Positions 33,838 through 43,205 of a stretch of 64,000 bases of DNA are shown here, one piece after another. The number at the start of each line of letters is the position of its first letter. Within the stretch, counting starts at the first letter, position 1. The DNA is from Palaemon carinicauda. Lineage: Eukaryota > Arthropoda > Malacostraca > Decapoda > Palaemonidae. The stretch lies in the NCBI RefSeq assembly GCF_036898095.1, contig NC_090731.1, positions 137,379,345-137,443,344 on the forward strand, given 5' to 3'. Below the pieces are notes generated by a model. That model was not told the origin of the DNA, made no database searches, and saw only the letters and a list, made by a program, of their open reading frames with translations. The translations under genes and the position numbers were made by a program.

Positions 33838-35771
33838 ATGTCCAAAAAAGTCGTAGTATCAGCAGATGTGCATAATCTTAGCGAAACTAGCGATGATGAC
33901 CATATTCTACCGGCACAACCCAAAAGGAAGAGATGTCCCAAAACGGAAGTAACAAGCCAAGAACCTTCCAACAGTGAAATTCTTCAATTGTTATTATTAC
34001 AGAATCAAACATTAATGAAACTAGTGGAGAAAGGGTAAGGTTTAATATTCTGTTTTTTATAAAAAAACGTCTTGGATAGCAGCGGATATAGACTGATGAC
34101 GTCACGCGCATGGCAGTAAAAGGTAAACAATGAGCCGGTACGGACCGTGCGGTAGTGATAATCGTAAAAGTTTGAAAATAGATAAACTTCGAGACCGAAG
34201 TACATTATCATATAATCCTAAACTATGTGTAAAGTGAGCCTAAACATTATTAGGGCTAAATACTTATGTGCCAAAGGTAATTTATGCAGTAAGGTGAGGT
34301 GTTAACTAGGTTTGCCTTTCGTTCCAAAGAGTTGAGTAGCCTAACTTTTTCTTATTTTAAGTTTAATATACTACGTCAATCTAGGCTACCTATTAGCCGC
34401 TTCTTGCGCCTATCCCACCGAGATCCTATCGTCGACATTTAACTGGAGGGGTTCCTGTCAAAGGCGGTATAATTGCGCCTACCTCAGCTAATGGGTAGAA
34501 TTTTATATCACACTCGTTTCCTTTCGATATAATGGTTTACCCCTTACCATGAGGAACTGCGTCTTAAGAATTTCTGACAGGTCGGCTATATTAATAATAT
34601 AAGATTATTACTGTAGAGGCTATATAGTTTAAGCATGTAATATTAGTGAGAGGATGCCGATTGACCTGAATTAACCGATGAAGGCCATTTGAGCCTAGAA
34701 CCCGATTGCCTGGCTTCAGCCTTCTAGGTCTGCTGCTGTCCAACCTGATTCGTAAATTCATGAGCCATGTTATAGACATCAGTCAAACTTTTATTATCAA
34801 ATTTGAGTCTAGATTTTCATTCCTATTGCAGAGGTGGTTCGACTGCAAAAAGGAATGAAAATACTCCTCCTCCCAAGCGCCCTCGCCGTAAAGTAGATTT
34901 ACCTGAGAATGCAAATGAAGAATTATTTACTACTTATAATGAAGATAGTAGTGACTATGAAGAATTTAACCCACTTACTTTTAACAAACCTATTCCTACT
35001 TATATATCTAACAATTTCAATGCTGTGCCCTCCATTCATAGAGATGGGAAAATACAATTAAATGACTCCCTAATTGCATTAACATTAAGTGAAGGAGACA
35101 AGAACTCTCACGATCAATTCTTTGTTTGTAATCATAATAAAGAACTTGCAGACCTTTTCAAATTGATAAATTTGCCAAAGTTGAACTTTTGGCCAAGTGG
35201 CAGGTTGTTCAATGAAGATTTCAAGAAGAAATTTCACTTTGATATTGAAAACATTAAAATGGCTATGTCTTCTTTCCAAGGGCATGCAGCTCTGGCACAA
35301 TTAGCTTACCCCTCTAAGATTAACGATATTGATTTCATTACTAAAGTGATAATTGGGCCTTTCAGGAAACACATTGATCTAATTAAAAGTTTAATCCGCT
35401 CATTCAGAAGTAGAACTTTACCCAGGAACCTCAATTTAGATACCAGAGATGCTATTATTAAAGCTGAAACTAATGATATATGGGTCTTATCAGATGATCA
35501 TAGGAAAGCTATTGCTTCATGCTTTCGAGGCGGTCCCCTTCCTAGAGGAGGGGACATTTTCCCTAGAGGTGGAAGGTTCAACTTCGGCAAGCATCAGGGC
35601 TACCCCAGAGGGAAATTCAACTCTTACAGAGGTTTCAGGGGAAGCTTTGGGTTCAGGAATAGGTTCAATCCCTACAGGCGAGGTATCAAGAGAGGTGGCC
35701 GAAGAGGGGGAAGGAGTACAGGGGGACAGACAGCAATTAATTCAGACGTCAAAGATAAGAAACAAAACTAA
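33838..35771 (+). CDS. DIRS III gag, spliced from two exons
   Basis: Exon 1 (33838-34034) starts at an ATG in a fitting context and codes 65 residues plus two bases. A GT-AG intron (34035-34831) follows, and exon 2 runs 34832-35771. Joined exons give 1,137 bases, an open frame of 378 codons. The protein starts acidic/basic with a Lys-Arg-Lys-Arg patch, has a middle part with L-I-N-L-P-K-L-N-F-W and a helical-looking core. It ends in a long Gly/Arg-rich tail (from about G-G-P-L-P-R-G-G), which suggests nucleic-acid binding. It lacks the cysteine motif of families I and II. The assignment as gag rests on its place before RT. No lesion is visible, although the element is otherwise broken. Confidence 0.7.
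34035..34831 (+). other. Spliceosomal-type intron in DIRS III gag
   Basis: The donor is GTAAGG and the acceptor is a pyrimidine-rich tract ending TATTGCAG. Splicing keeps the frame (phase 2) across the joint. The interior is AT-rich with stops in all frames. Spliceosomal introns are known from some DIRS-like elements. Confidence 0.65.
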
Positions 35772-36300
35772 TAATTCTTTAATTCTTAATACCATCGAGC
35801 CCTGCTCGGACCAAGATGAAAATAACCTGGAGCTACACAGTAAAGATAAAAATTTGGCAAATGTACCCACTAACAATTCAATGATATTGGAAGAGTTAAA
35901 TTTCCCTTCAGAAGCCTCCAGCTCCAAGGAAACCTCTCACGCCCCTCCAGTAAGTGGGATAGGTAGGTCATTGACAAATAAATTAAAAAATTGGCAAAAA
36001 CTCCCAAATTCTTCTTTTGCATGCAACTTGATCAGTAAGGGTGTGAGACTCCCATTTATCAATAAAAAATAAGGCTCAAAAGACTTTGAAAAGATTAGGG
36101 GTTGATAGGCATTATCCTTCTAGCAAGAGAACGATACTAGAGAGAGAATGTAACAGATTACTAGACCTAGGGGTAATAGAACAAATTAACAGAAATTCTT
36201 TCTACTACTCTAACCACATATTTTACAAGCTTAAACCCGATGGGAGCATTCGCCTAATCTTCGATATGAAATGCCTTAATACTATGATCAAAAAACCTTC
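35772..36300 (+). pseudogene. DIRS III reverse transcriptase, amino-terminal part
   Basis: A frame overlapping the gag end (from 35449) runs to 36072 with N-L-I-S-K-G-V-R-L-P-F. Within a run of A near 36065 the frame shifts by one base. It continues from 36086 with R-T-I-L-E-R-E-C-N-R-L-L-D-L-G-V-I-E and the motif H-I-F-Y-K-L-K-P-D-G-S-I-R-L-I-F-D-M, typical of RT motifs 1 and 2. DIRS II-b enters at 36301, right after K-K-P-S-F. The rest of the enzyme is at 43206. Confidence 0.75.
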
Positions 36301-36475
36301 TTTTTCAATATTAATCTTACCCGATAATCATGTAGCTGTCAACTCCGTTGCCCGACAGAATTCTACGGAAGGGATACGCCAGCGATCACTATACAAGAAG
36401 GGGGTGTACTCACCAGCGCCACCTGTGGCCAGGTACTGCAGTACTTCTTGTTGACACCACCTCAATTTTTCCTCT
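36301..36475 (+). repeat. Left ITR of DIRS II-b
   Basis: It mirrors 43000-43205 with very few differences, including the stretch coding on neither strand around GCGCCACCTGTGGCCAGG. The first about 45 bp also occur inverted in the ICR. Confidence 0.9.
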
Positions 36476-36682
36476 GTCGTGCTTCCGGCAAGACCTACAT
36501 GGATACGCTTATAATTTTGGAGTCTTGTTCACGGTTTTTGGTGAAGTATTGCTCTAAGATTTCAGCTTTCGCTATACAGGAAACTTGTCTCTTAGCTTAG
36601 ATAGCTTTTAGATTGATTTGATTAATGGTTAACGATATTTTGCTTTAATTGGAATTCCCCCTTGACTGTTCTTTGATTCAAG

Positions 36683-39520
36683 ATGTCCGACCTTTCTCAA
36701 GCTCCTCCCCAAAGACGATGTAGGACTTGTATTAGGCGTATTCCGAAGGCCTCGGTTGATCCTCACACCGTTTGTTCCGACTGTAGGGGAAAATCCTGTC
36801 AGTTGGAAGATCGATGTGAGGAATGCGCCGGACTTTCGGAACTTGATTTTGTTCGATTCCTCAAGTATACCACTAAGTTAGAGAGAGAGAGAGTTAGGAG
36901 GAGTTCGGCTCGCTCTTCGCTTTATTCCTCACCCCATGATCCTCAACCTTTTCCTCCCCCTGTAGTGGCTACCCCCGATCCTACTATTTGTGCTCAGCCT
37001 GATATGTCTGATGTTTTACGTGCCATTCAGGCTTTAGGTGATAAAGTGGAGTCGGTAGTGAGTGACCACAAGTTCCTCTTGGCAGACGTCAAGGAACTTA
37101 AAGTGAAAAGTGCAATGGGAAGTGGTAGTGCCAGTGCTGTGCCGAGTGCTAGTGTCAGTGTCAGTGTTGTGCGTGAGGGTACTTCTGTGCGTGCCAGTCG
37201 TCCTCCCAGTCCGGGACCTCTTGCAAGCTCCCAAGCCCAGGGGAGAAGCAATGTCGAAGGGCAAAAGGGTTCGGCAGGCCTTGATCGGCGCACAGCAGTA
37301 TCCTCGGTGGTTGCGGGCGTATCTTACAGAGATCGTCACTTCCACTCTCAGACGATTGAGCCCTTATTTTCCTCGTCTGCAGAAGAATTTTCGGGGAGAA
37401 AACGCTGGACTCAGGTCTCAAGACCTCTTAAGCGTAAAGTCCAGACCGCACGAGTTCTACAGCCCGGATGTAGTCATTGGGCTAGCTCTGACTCGCCGCA
37501 GTCATCAGGTGACTGCACGCCTCCTAAGAGAGGTAAGGCGATGCCTCAACAGACCTCAACTTCTGTTAAGGCTCTGCCTCAACAGACCTCAACGTCTGTT
37601 GATCCCAAGATGGCTTTGCTGCAGTCTATGCAGTCGCAGCTTGCGGTATTGATGCGTGAGTTTCAGGCAGAGAAGGTTACACCTCCTCCTGCGAGCGCTC
37701 CTCCTCCTCTACGCAGTCCAGTCTGCCAGACGTACGAAGTTGAGGTTCCTCAAGCTACCTCCATGCGTGAGCTACCGCGTTGGGAGTTGCCAGATACCAG
37801 CGTTGTGCAGCAACCTCCACCTTCCTTGAGGCAGGAACCTCTTACCACGCGGCAACCTCCTCAACAATGGGGACAGGAGTCTTATGCCTTACAACCTCCT
37901 CTACCTTTGAGGCAAGAGTTTCTTGCAGTAAGACCATCCTCGAGGCAGCAACCTCTTGAGGTACGACAACCTCTGCCATCCTTGAGGCAGCCACCTCAGC
38001 TCTCGCAGCTGATACCTCCACTTTCCTCGAGGCGAGAACCTCAACTCTCGAGGCAAGCACCTCAAGAACCTCAACTCGTGAGACAGGAGCCTCTTTCTGC
38101 GCAGCCGCCACCTCAACTCTCGCAGCACCCACCTCAAGAACCTCAACTCGTGAGACAGGAACCTCTTACTGCGCAGCCACCTCAACCCTTGAAGCAAGCG
38201 CAACTCTTGAGACATGAACCTCATGCAATGAGTCAGCCACCTCAACGCATGCATCTACCTCTTTCTCCTCAGCTTGAGCAGTCTTTGCAGCCTGAACCTC
38301 AGGTTTTACTACAGTCGCCTCTCACCACGCTTGCTCCCCAGACTCCCGCAGAGCCTCCTTCTTCCCAGCCTCATGACTTTGTCATTACCAGCCCTCATCC
38401 TCTTCAACAGAGACTTGAGGATGAATCCGCAAGTGTATATGCACCCGCTTGTCAGGATTCTGCCGTTCAGCATACCGCTGTAACTTTACCTCTCGCTTCT
38501 CAACCCTCAGGTGATGAGGTTTCTGAGGAGGAAGCTGCGCACCTGGATGATCCCTCTTCTGACGTGGAGGAACCCAAGTCGTTACCACCCTCCATTGACT
38601 TTCGCAAGGTCCTGGCTCTTTTCAGAGAAGTTTACCCGGATCACTTTGTTTCTGCTACCCCTCGCTCTCCTCCATCAGAGTTTTCTCTAGGCATGCAACC
38701 TGTTAAGTCTGCCTACACTAAGCTCGTCTTCGCTAGATCTTCTAAGAGAGCTTTGAGAATGTTAGGGGATTGGTTGCAGTCCAAGCAGCAACTAGGGAAG
38801 ACGTCATTCATGTTTCCACCTACTAAGCTGACTTCTAAGGCGGGCGTATGGTATGCCACAGGAGAGGAACCAGGCTTGGGAATCCCTGCCTCTGCCCAGG
38901 CTGACTTCTCAAGTTTGGTTGACTCTCCACGAAGGTCGGCTATGAGGCGCTCTAAGGTCTGCTGGACCTTTTCTGACTTAGACCACTTCTTAAAGGGAGT
39001 CTTTCGCGCCTTTGAGATTTTTAATTTTCTCGACTGGTGCCTGGGGGCCTTGAGCAAGAAGACTGCCCCATCTGACAAGGACTCGGCCATGCTTATAATG
39101 TCCTGTATGGATAAAGCAATTCGCGATGGTTCCGGCGAACTTGCCTCCATGTTTGTTTCGGGAGTACTCAAGAAAAGGGAACAACTTTGCACCTTCCTTT
39201 CCACTGGTATCACCTCTTGTCAAAGGTCTCAGTTACTTTTTGCTCCGCTTTCTAAGTTCCTGTTTCCTGAGGACCTTATCAAGGAATTGTCTGCGGCTCT
39301 TATTCAGAAGGACACTCATGACCTTGTGGCCTCTTCAGCACGTAAGGCTAAGGTTGCTCCTTCGGTTCCTAGAACTTACCGCACCCCAGTGGCCGATACT
39401 CCTGCTACAAGATTTATTCCGCCCTTTCGTGGCAGAGCCCCCAGCCGAGGAAGTACCCGTCCTGACGGTTTCAGGGGCAGGTCCAAGAAAGGTCCCAAGC
39501 CTTCGAAAGGCAAACATTGA
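36683..39520 (+). CDS. DIRS II-b gag-like protein
   Basis: This is an intact 945-residue protein. Residues 13-48 hold Cys 13, 16, 31, 34, 39, 45, 48 and His 28, a probable zinc-binding module with the same spacing as in family I. Residues about 95-140 resemble a short coiled coil. A long Pro/Gln-rich region (about 280-590) contains repeats of the type E-P-Q-L-V-R-Q-E-P-L. The conserved carboxy half (about 640-900) contains L-F-R-E-V-Y-P, F-A-R-S-S-K-R-A-L and a helical stretch, and it ends in a basic Gly/Arg/Lys tail. It is expected to bind and package the element RNA. The start is the first ATG after the leader, shared in form with II-a and II-c. The stop is a TGA at 39518-39520, and RT overlaps in the +1 frame. 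Confidence 0.9.
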   Translation: MSDLSQAPPQRRCRTCIRRIPKASVDPHTVCSDCRGKSCQLEDRCEECAGLSELDFVRFLKYTTKLERERVRRSSARSSLYSSPHDPQPFPPPVVATPDPTICAQPDMSDVLRAIQALGDKVESVVSDHKFLLADVKELKVKSAMGSGSASAVPSASVSVSVVREGTSVRASRPPSPGPLASSQAQGRSNVEGQKGSAGLDRRTAVSSVVAGVSYRDRHFHSQTIEPLFSSSAEEFSGRKRWTQVSRPLKRKVQTARVLQPGCSHWASSDSPQSSGDCTPPKRGKAMPQQTSTSVKALPQQTSTSVDPKMALLQSMQSQLAVLMREFQAEKVTPPPASAPPPLRSPVCQTYEVEVPQATSMRELPRWELPDTSVVQQPPPSLRQEPLTTRQPPQQWGQESYALQPPLPLRQEFLAVRPSSRQQPLEVRQPLPSLRQPPQLSQLIPPLSSRREPQLSRQAPQEPQLVRQEPLSAQPPPQLSQHPPQEPQLVRQEPLTAQPPQPLKQAQLLRHEPHAMSQPPQRMHLPLSPQLEQSLQPEPQVLLQSPLTTLAPQTPAEPPSSQPHDFVITSPHPLQQRLEDESASVYAPACQDSAVQHTAVTLPLASQPSGDEVSEEEAAHLDDPSSDVEEPKSLPPSIDFRKVLALFREVYPDHFVSATPRSPPSEFSLGMQPVKSAYTKLVFARSSKRALRMLGDWLQSKQQLGKTSFMFPPTKLTSKAGVWYATGEEPGLGIPASAQADFSSLVDSPRRSAMRRSKVCWTFSDLDHFLKGVFRAFEIFNFLDWCLGALSKKTAPSDKDSAMLIMSCMDKAIRDGSGELASMFVSGVLKKREQLCTFLSTGITSCQRSQLLFAPLSKFLFPEDLIKELSAALIQKDTHDLVASSARKAKVAPSVPRTYRTPVADTPATRFIPPFRGRAPSRGSTRPDGFRGRSKKGPKPSKGKH

Positions 39521-41579
39521 CTCTCCTCCTCTCCAGACAGCAGTAGGAGCCAGACTCAAGATCTTCTGGCAAGCTTGGGAAAGAAGAGGTGCAGACGCCC
39601 AGTCTGTCAAGTGGCTAAGGGAGGGTTACAGGATACCATTCTGCCGCAATCCCCCTCTGACCACTTCTCCCATCAACCTCTCTCCCAACTACAAAGAAAA
39701 GGACAAGAGGCTAGCGTTACACCAAGAGGTGTCGCTCCTGTTACAGAAGGAGGCAGTGGTGATAGTCCGGGACCATCAATCCCCGGGCTTCTACAACCGT
39801 CTCTTTCTGGTGGCCAAGAAGACAGGAGGTTGGAGACCGGTGCTGGACGTCAGTGCGCTCAATGCTTATGTCACCAAGCAGACGTTCACTATGGAGACGA
39901 CGAAGTCGGTCCTAGCAGCGGTCAGGCAGGAGGACTGGATGGTCTCGTTGGATCTGAAAGACGCTTACTTTCACGTTCCTATTCATCCAGACTCCCAACC
40001 TTTCCTGAGATTCGTTTTTGGAAAGGTTGTGTACCAATTCCAAGCCCTGTGTTTTGGCCTAAGCACGGCGCCTATGGTGTTTACGCGACTGATGAGGAAT
40101 ATTGCGAAATTCCTCCACTTGGCGGACATCAGAGCCTCCCTTTATTTAGACGACTGGCTGTTAAGAGCCCCCACAAGTCGTCGCTGTCTGGAGAGTCTCA
40201 ACTGGACTTTGGACTTGATCAAGGAACTGGGTCTTTTGGTCAACTTAGAAAAGTCCCAGCTTATTCCTTCCCAAACCATCGTTTACCTGGGAATGGAGAT
40301 TCGGAGTCAAGCTTTTCGGGCTTTTCCGTCGGCCCCAAGAATCAGCCAAGCCCTAGAGTGCATTCTGAGCATGCTGAAGAGGAACAGATGCTCGGTGAGA
40401 CAGTGGATGAGTCTAACAGGGACCCTGTCATCGTTAGCCCTGTTCACCGAGTTAGGGAGACTCAACCTCCGCCCCCTTCAATTCCATCTAGCAGCTCACT
40501 GGGACAAGAATATGACGCTCGAAGCGGTCTCTATTCCTGTTACCAAAGAGATGAAGACTACTCTCATGTGGTGGAAGACCAACATCCTTCTCAAGGAGGG
40601 TCTATCGTTAGCGGTTCAGACCCCCAATCTTCATCTCTATTCGGACGCATCAGACTCGGGCTGGGGCGCGACCTTGGACGGACAGGAATGCTCGGGAACA
40701 TGGAACAAGGAACAGGAAACGCTTCACATCAACTGCAAGGAGTTGCTGGCAGTTCATCTGGCTTTAATGAACTTCAAGTCCCTCCTGCTAAACAAGGTGG
40801 TGGAGGTGAACTCCGACAACACCACAGCCTTGGCATACATCTCCAAGCAGGGAGGGACCCATTCGAGGAAGCTGTACGAGATAGCAAGGGACCTCCTCAT
40901 TTGGTCAAGAAGTCTAAACCTCTCACTGGTAACGAGGTTCATTCAGGGCAATATGAACGTCTCGGCAGATCGCCTCAGCAGGAAAGATCAAGTCATCCCC
41001 ACGGAATGGACCCTTCACAAGAGCGTGTGCAACAGACTTTGGACCTTGTGGGGTCAGCCAACGATAGATCTGTTCGCCACCTCCATGACCAAGAGGCTCC
41101 CTTTGTACTGTTCCCCAGTTCCAGACCCAGCAGCAGTTCACGTGGATGCTTTTCTGCTGGATTGGTCCCATCTCGAGCTATATGCATTCCCGCCGTTCAA
41201 GATCATCAACAGAGTCATTCAGAAGTTCGTCTCTCACGAAGGGACACGGCTGACGCTGGTTGCTCCCCTTTGGCCTGCAAGAGAATGGTTCACAGAGGTA
41301 CTACAATGGCTGGTCGACGTTCCCAGGACTCTCCCTCTAAGAGTGGACCTTCTACGTCAACCTCACGTAAAGAAGGTACATCCAAACCTCCACGCTCTTC
41401 GTCTGACTGCCTTCAGACTGTCGAAAGACTCGCTAGAGCTAGAGGCTTTTCGAAGGAGGCAGCCAGAGCGATTGCCAGAGCAAGGAGGATATCCACTCGT
41501 AGAGTCTATCAATCCAAGTGGGAGGTCTTCCGAAGCTGGTGCAGAGCCAATGCAGTTTCCTCTACCAATACCTCTGTAA
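39126..41579 (+). CDS. DIRS II-b reverse transcriptase / RNase H
   Basis: The frame is open for 817 codons. The first about 130 codons overlap gag and may not be translated; how translation starts (reinitiation or +1 frameshift) is not visible. RT motifs: N-R-L-F-L-V-A-K-K, R-P-V-L-D-V-S-A-L-N, S-L-D-L-K-D-A-Y-F, C-F-G-L-S-T-A-P, and Y-L-D-D-W (residues 340-344). RNase H: S-D-A-S (Asp 507), K-E-L-L-A-V-H, N-S-D-N-T-T and S-A-D-R-L-S-R. The tail domain W-G-Q-P-T-I-D-L-F through Y-A-F-P-P-F is shared by the families here. It copies the element RNA and removes RNA from the hybrid. The last about 295 bases overlap the recombinase gene. Confidence 0.93.
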   Translation: MVPANLPPCLFREYSRKGNNFAPSFPLVSPLVKGLSYFLLRFLSSCFLRTLSRNCLRLLFRRTLMTLWPLQHVRLRLLLRFLELTAPQWPILLLQDLFRPFVAEPPAEEVPVLTVSGAGPRKVPSLRKANIDSPPLQTAVGARLKIFWQAWERRGADAQSVKWLREGYRIPFCRNPPLTTSPINLSPNYKEKDKRLALHQEVSLLLQKEAVVIVRDHQSPGFYNRLFLVAKKTGGWRPVLDVSALNAYVTKQTFTMETTKSVLAAVRQEDWMVSLDLKDAYFHVPIHPDSQPFLRFVFGKVVYQFQALCFGLSTAPMVFTRLMRNIAKFLHLADIRASLYLDDWLLRAPTSRRCLESLNWTLDLIKELGLLVNLEKSQLIPSQTIVYLGMEIRSQAFRAFPSAPRISQALECILSMLKRNRCSVRQWMSLTGTLSSLALFTELGRLNLRPLQFHLAAHWDKNMTLEAVSIPVTKEMKTTLMWWKTNILLKEGLSLAVQTPNLHLYSDASDSGWGATLDGQECSGTWNKEQETLHINCKELLAVHLALMNFKSLLLNKVVEVNSDNTTALAYISKQGGTHSRKLYEIARDLLIWSRSLNLSLVTRFIQGNMNVSADRLSRKDQVIPTEWTLHKSVCNRLWTLWGQPTIDLFATSMTKRLPLYCSPVPDPAAVHVDAFLLDWSHLELYAFPPFKIINRVIQKFVSHEGTRLTLVAPLWPAREWFTEVLQWLVDVPRTLPLRVDLLRQPHVKKVHPNLHALRLTAFRLSKDSLELEAFRRRQPERLPEQGGYPLVESINPSGRSSEAGAEPMQFPLPIPL

Positions 41580-42478
41580 CCCAAGTTGCTGACTTCCTGT
41601 TACATCTTAGGAATGTTAGATCTCTTTCGGCTCCTACGATCAAAGGGTACAGAAGTATGTTGGCTTCAGTTCTCCGCCACAGAGGTTTGGATCTTTCCTC
41701 CAACAAGGATCTACAAGACATCCTTAAATCTTTCGAGACTTCTAAAGAACGTCGATTGTCCACTCCAGGCTGGAATCTAGACGTAGTCTTAAGGTTCCTT
41801 ATGTCTCCTAGGTTTGAACCTCTCCAGTCAGCTTCTTTCAAAGACCTTACTCTCAAAACTCTTTTCCTCGTCTGCCTTGCAACAGCCAAAAGAGTTAGTG
41901 AGGTTCACGCCTTCAGCAGGAACATAGGATTCACATCCGAATCAGCAACATGTTCCTTACAGCTCGGATTTTTAGCAAAAAATGAACTTCCTTCACGTCC
42001 TTGGCCTAGATCGTTCGATATTCCTAGCCTTTCCAACATGGTGGGTAACGAGCTAGAGAGAGTTCTTTGCCCTGTCAGAGCTCTAAAATACTATCTTAAA
42101 AGGTCAAAACCTATACGAGGACAATCAGAGGCCTTATGGTGTGCCATCAAGAAACCTTCGATGCCTATGTCCAAAAACGCAGTTTCGTATTATATAAGGC
42201 TTCTGATTAGAGAAGCTCATTCTCACATGAAGGATGAAGACCTTGCTTTGCTGAAGGTAAGGACCCACGAAGTGAGAGCTGTAGCCACTTCGATGTCCTT
42301 TAAACAGAACCGTTCTCTGCAGAGTATTATGGATGCAACTTTTTGGAGGAGCAAGTCAGTGTTTGCATCATTTTATCTCAAAGATGTCCAGTCTCTTTAC
42401 GAGAACTGCTACACCCTGGGACCATTCGTAGCAGCGAGTGCAGTAGTAGGTGAGGGCTCAGCCACTACATTCCCTTAA
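41285..42478 (+). CDS. DIRS II-b tyrosine recombinase
   Basis: The proposed start is the ATG at 41285, inside the RT/RNase H tail; the frame is open much further upstream, so the true start is uncertain. From here the protein has 397 residues. The lead-in is Ser/Lys/Arg-rich. The core-binding domain has S-A-P-T-I-K-G-Y-R-S-M-L. The catalytic domain has Arg (codon 41891) in A-K-R-V-S-E-V-H, His and Arg (42266 and 42275) in T-H-E-V-R, and Tyr (42374) in S-F-Y-L-K-D-V. This is the R-H-x-x-R-Y set of tyrosine recombinases, which in DIRS elements insert a circular copy without target duplication. Confidence 0.92.
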   Translation: MVHRGTTMAGRRSQDSPSKSGPSTSTSRKEGTSKPPRSSSDCLQTVERLARARGFSKEAARAIARARRISTRRVYQSKWEVFRSWCRANAVSSTNTSVTQVADFLLHLRNVRSLSAPTIKGYRSMLASVLRHRGLDLSSNKDLQDILKSFETSKERRLSTPGWNLDVVLRFLMSPRFEPLQSASFKDLTLKTLFLVCLATAKRVSEVHAFSRNIGFTSESATCSLQLGFLAKNELPSRPWPRSFDIPSLSNMVGNELERVLCPVRALKYYLKRSKPIRGQSEALWCAIKKPSMPMSKNAVSYYIRLLIREAHSHMKDEDLALLKVRTHEVRAVATSMSFKQNRSLQSIMDATFWRSKSVFASFYLKDVQSLYENCYTLGPFVAASAVVGEGSATTFP

Positions 42479-43205
42479 TCCCATAACCTTTTTTAACCTT
42501 TCTCTTGAATGCTTTTATTGTTGTTTTTTGGGTTGTTACGGTAGGCTAGAAGCCTTCCGCATCCTAGTTGATTTGGCGGGTGGTCAATTCGTTCTTGAGA
42601 AGCGCCTAGGTTAGAGGTTGTGTAGAGGTCCTTTAGTATGGGTTGCAGCCCTTTATACTTCAGCACCTTAGGGTTGTTCAGCCTCCTAAGAGGAACGCTG
42701 CGCTCAGTAAGGAAGACGAACTTATTAAAGGCAGAGTAATGGTTCAAGTCGACTTCCTTACCAGGTACTTATAATTTCATTGTTATTTTGAATAACTGAT
42801 AATATGAAATACGGGATACTTAGCTTCTTGATATACATGTACACTGGTTTTCACCCACCTCCCTGGGTGTGAATCAGCTACATGATTATCGGGTAAGATT
42901 AATATTGAAAAATGTTATTTTCATTAGTAAAATAAATTTTTGAATATACTTACCCGATAATCATGATTTAATTGACCCACCCTTCCTCCCCATAGAGAAC
43001 CAGTGGACCGAGGAAAAATTGAGGTGGTGTCAACAAGAAGTACTGCAGTACCTGGCCACAGGTGGCGCTGGTGAGTACACCCCCTTCTTGTATAGTGATC
43101 GCTGGCGTATCCCTTCCGTAGAATTCTGTCGGGCAACGGAGTTGACAGCTACATGATTATCGGGTAAGTATATTCAAAAATTTATTTTACTAATGAAAAT
43201 AACAT
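42479..43205 (+). repeat. 3' untranslated part, ICR (42875-42965) and right ITR (43000-43205) of DIRS II-b
   Basis: About 395 non-coding bases are shared with II-a and II-c. The ICR then fuses the complement of the left end (to GAAAAA) with that of the right end (ATGTTATTTTC). The right ITR mirrors the left. Confidence 0.9.

Larger units (their letters stand above)
36301..43205 (+). mobile_element. DIRS family II element, copy b (all genes open), inserted in DIRS III RT
   Basis: The element is 6.9 kb, with the left end in the T-run before CAATATTAATCTTACCCG and the right end at ATAACAT. The ICR is at 42875-42965 and ITRs lie at both ends. Gag (945 codons), RT/RNase H (817 codons) and recombinase (397 codons from the proposed start) are all open and keep their catalytic residues. 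The host RT frame of DIRS III is continuous across the site if the element is removed. This is the only copy in the window that could be autonomous. Confidence 0.92.

Noticed and set aside
39335..39610. Frames on the minus strand of gag and RT genes
   Set aside because: They lie opposite well-supported genes and show no protein features.
39575..41284. Amino-terminal extension of the II-b recombinase
   Set aside because: It is open but Ser/Gly/Pro-rich and lies over RT/RNase H in another phase, so I treat it as a shadow and report the frame only as an observation.
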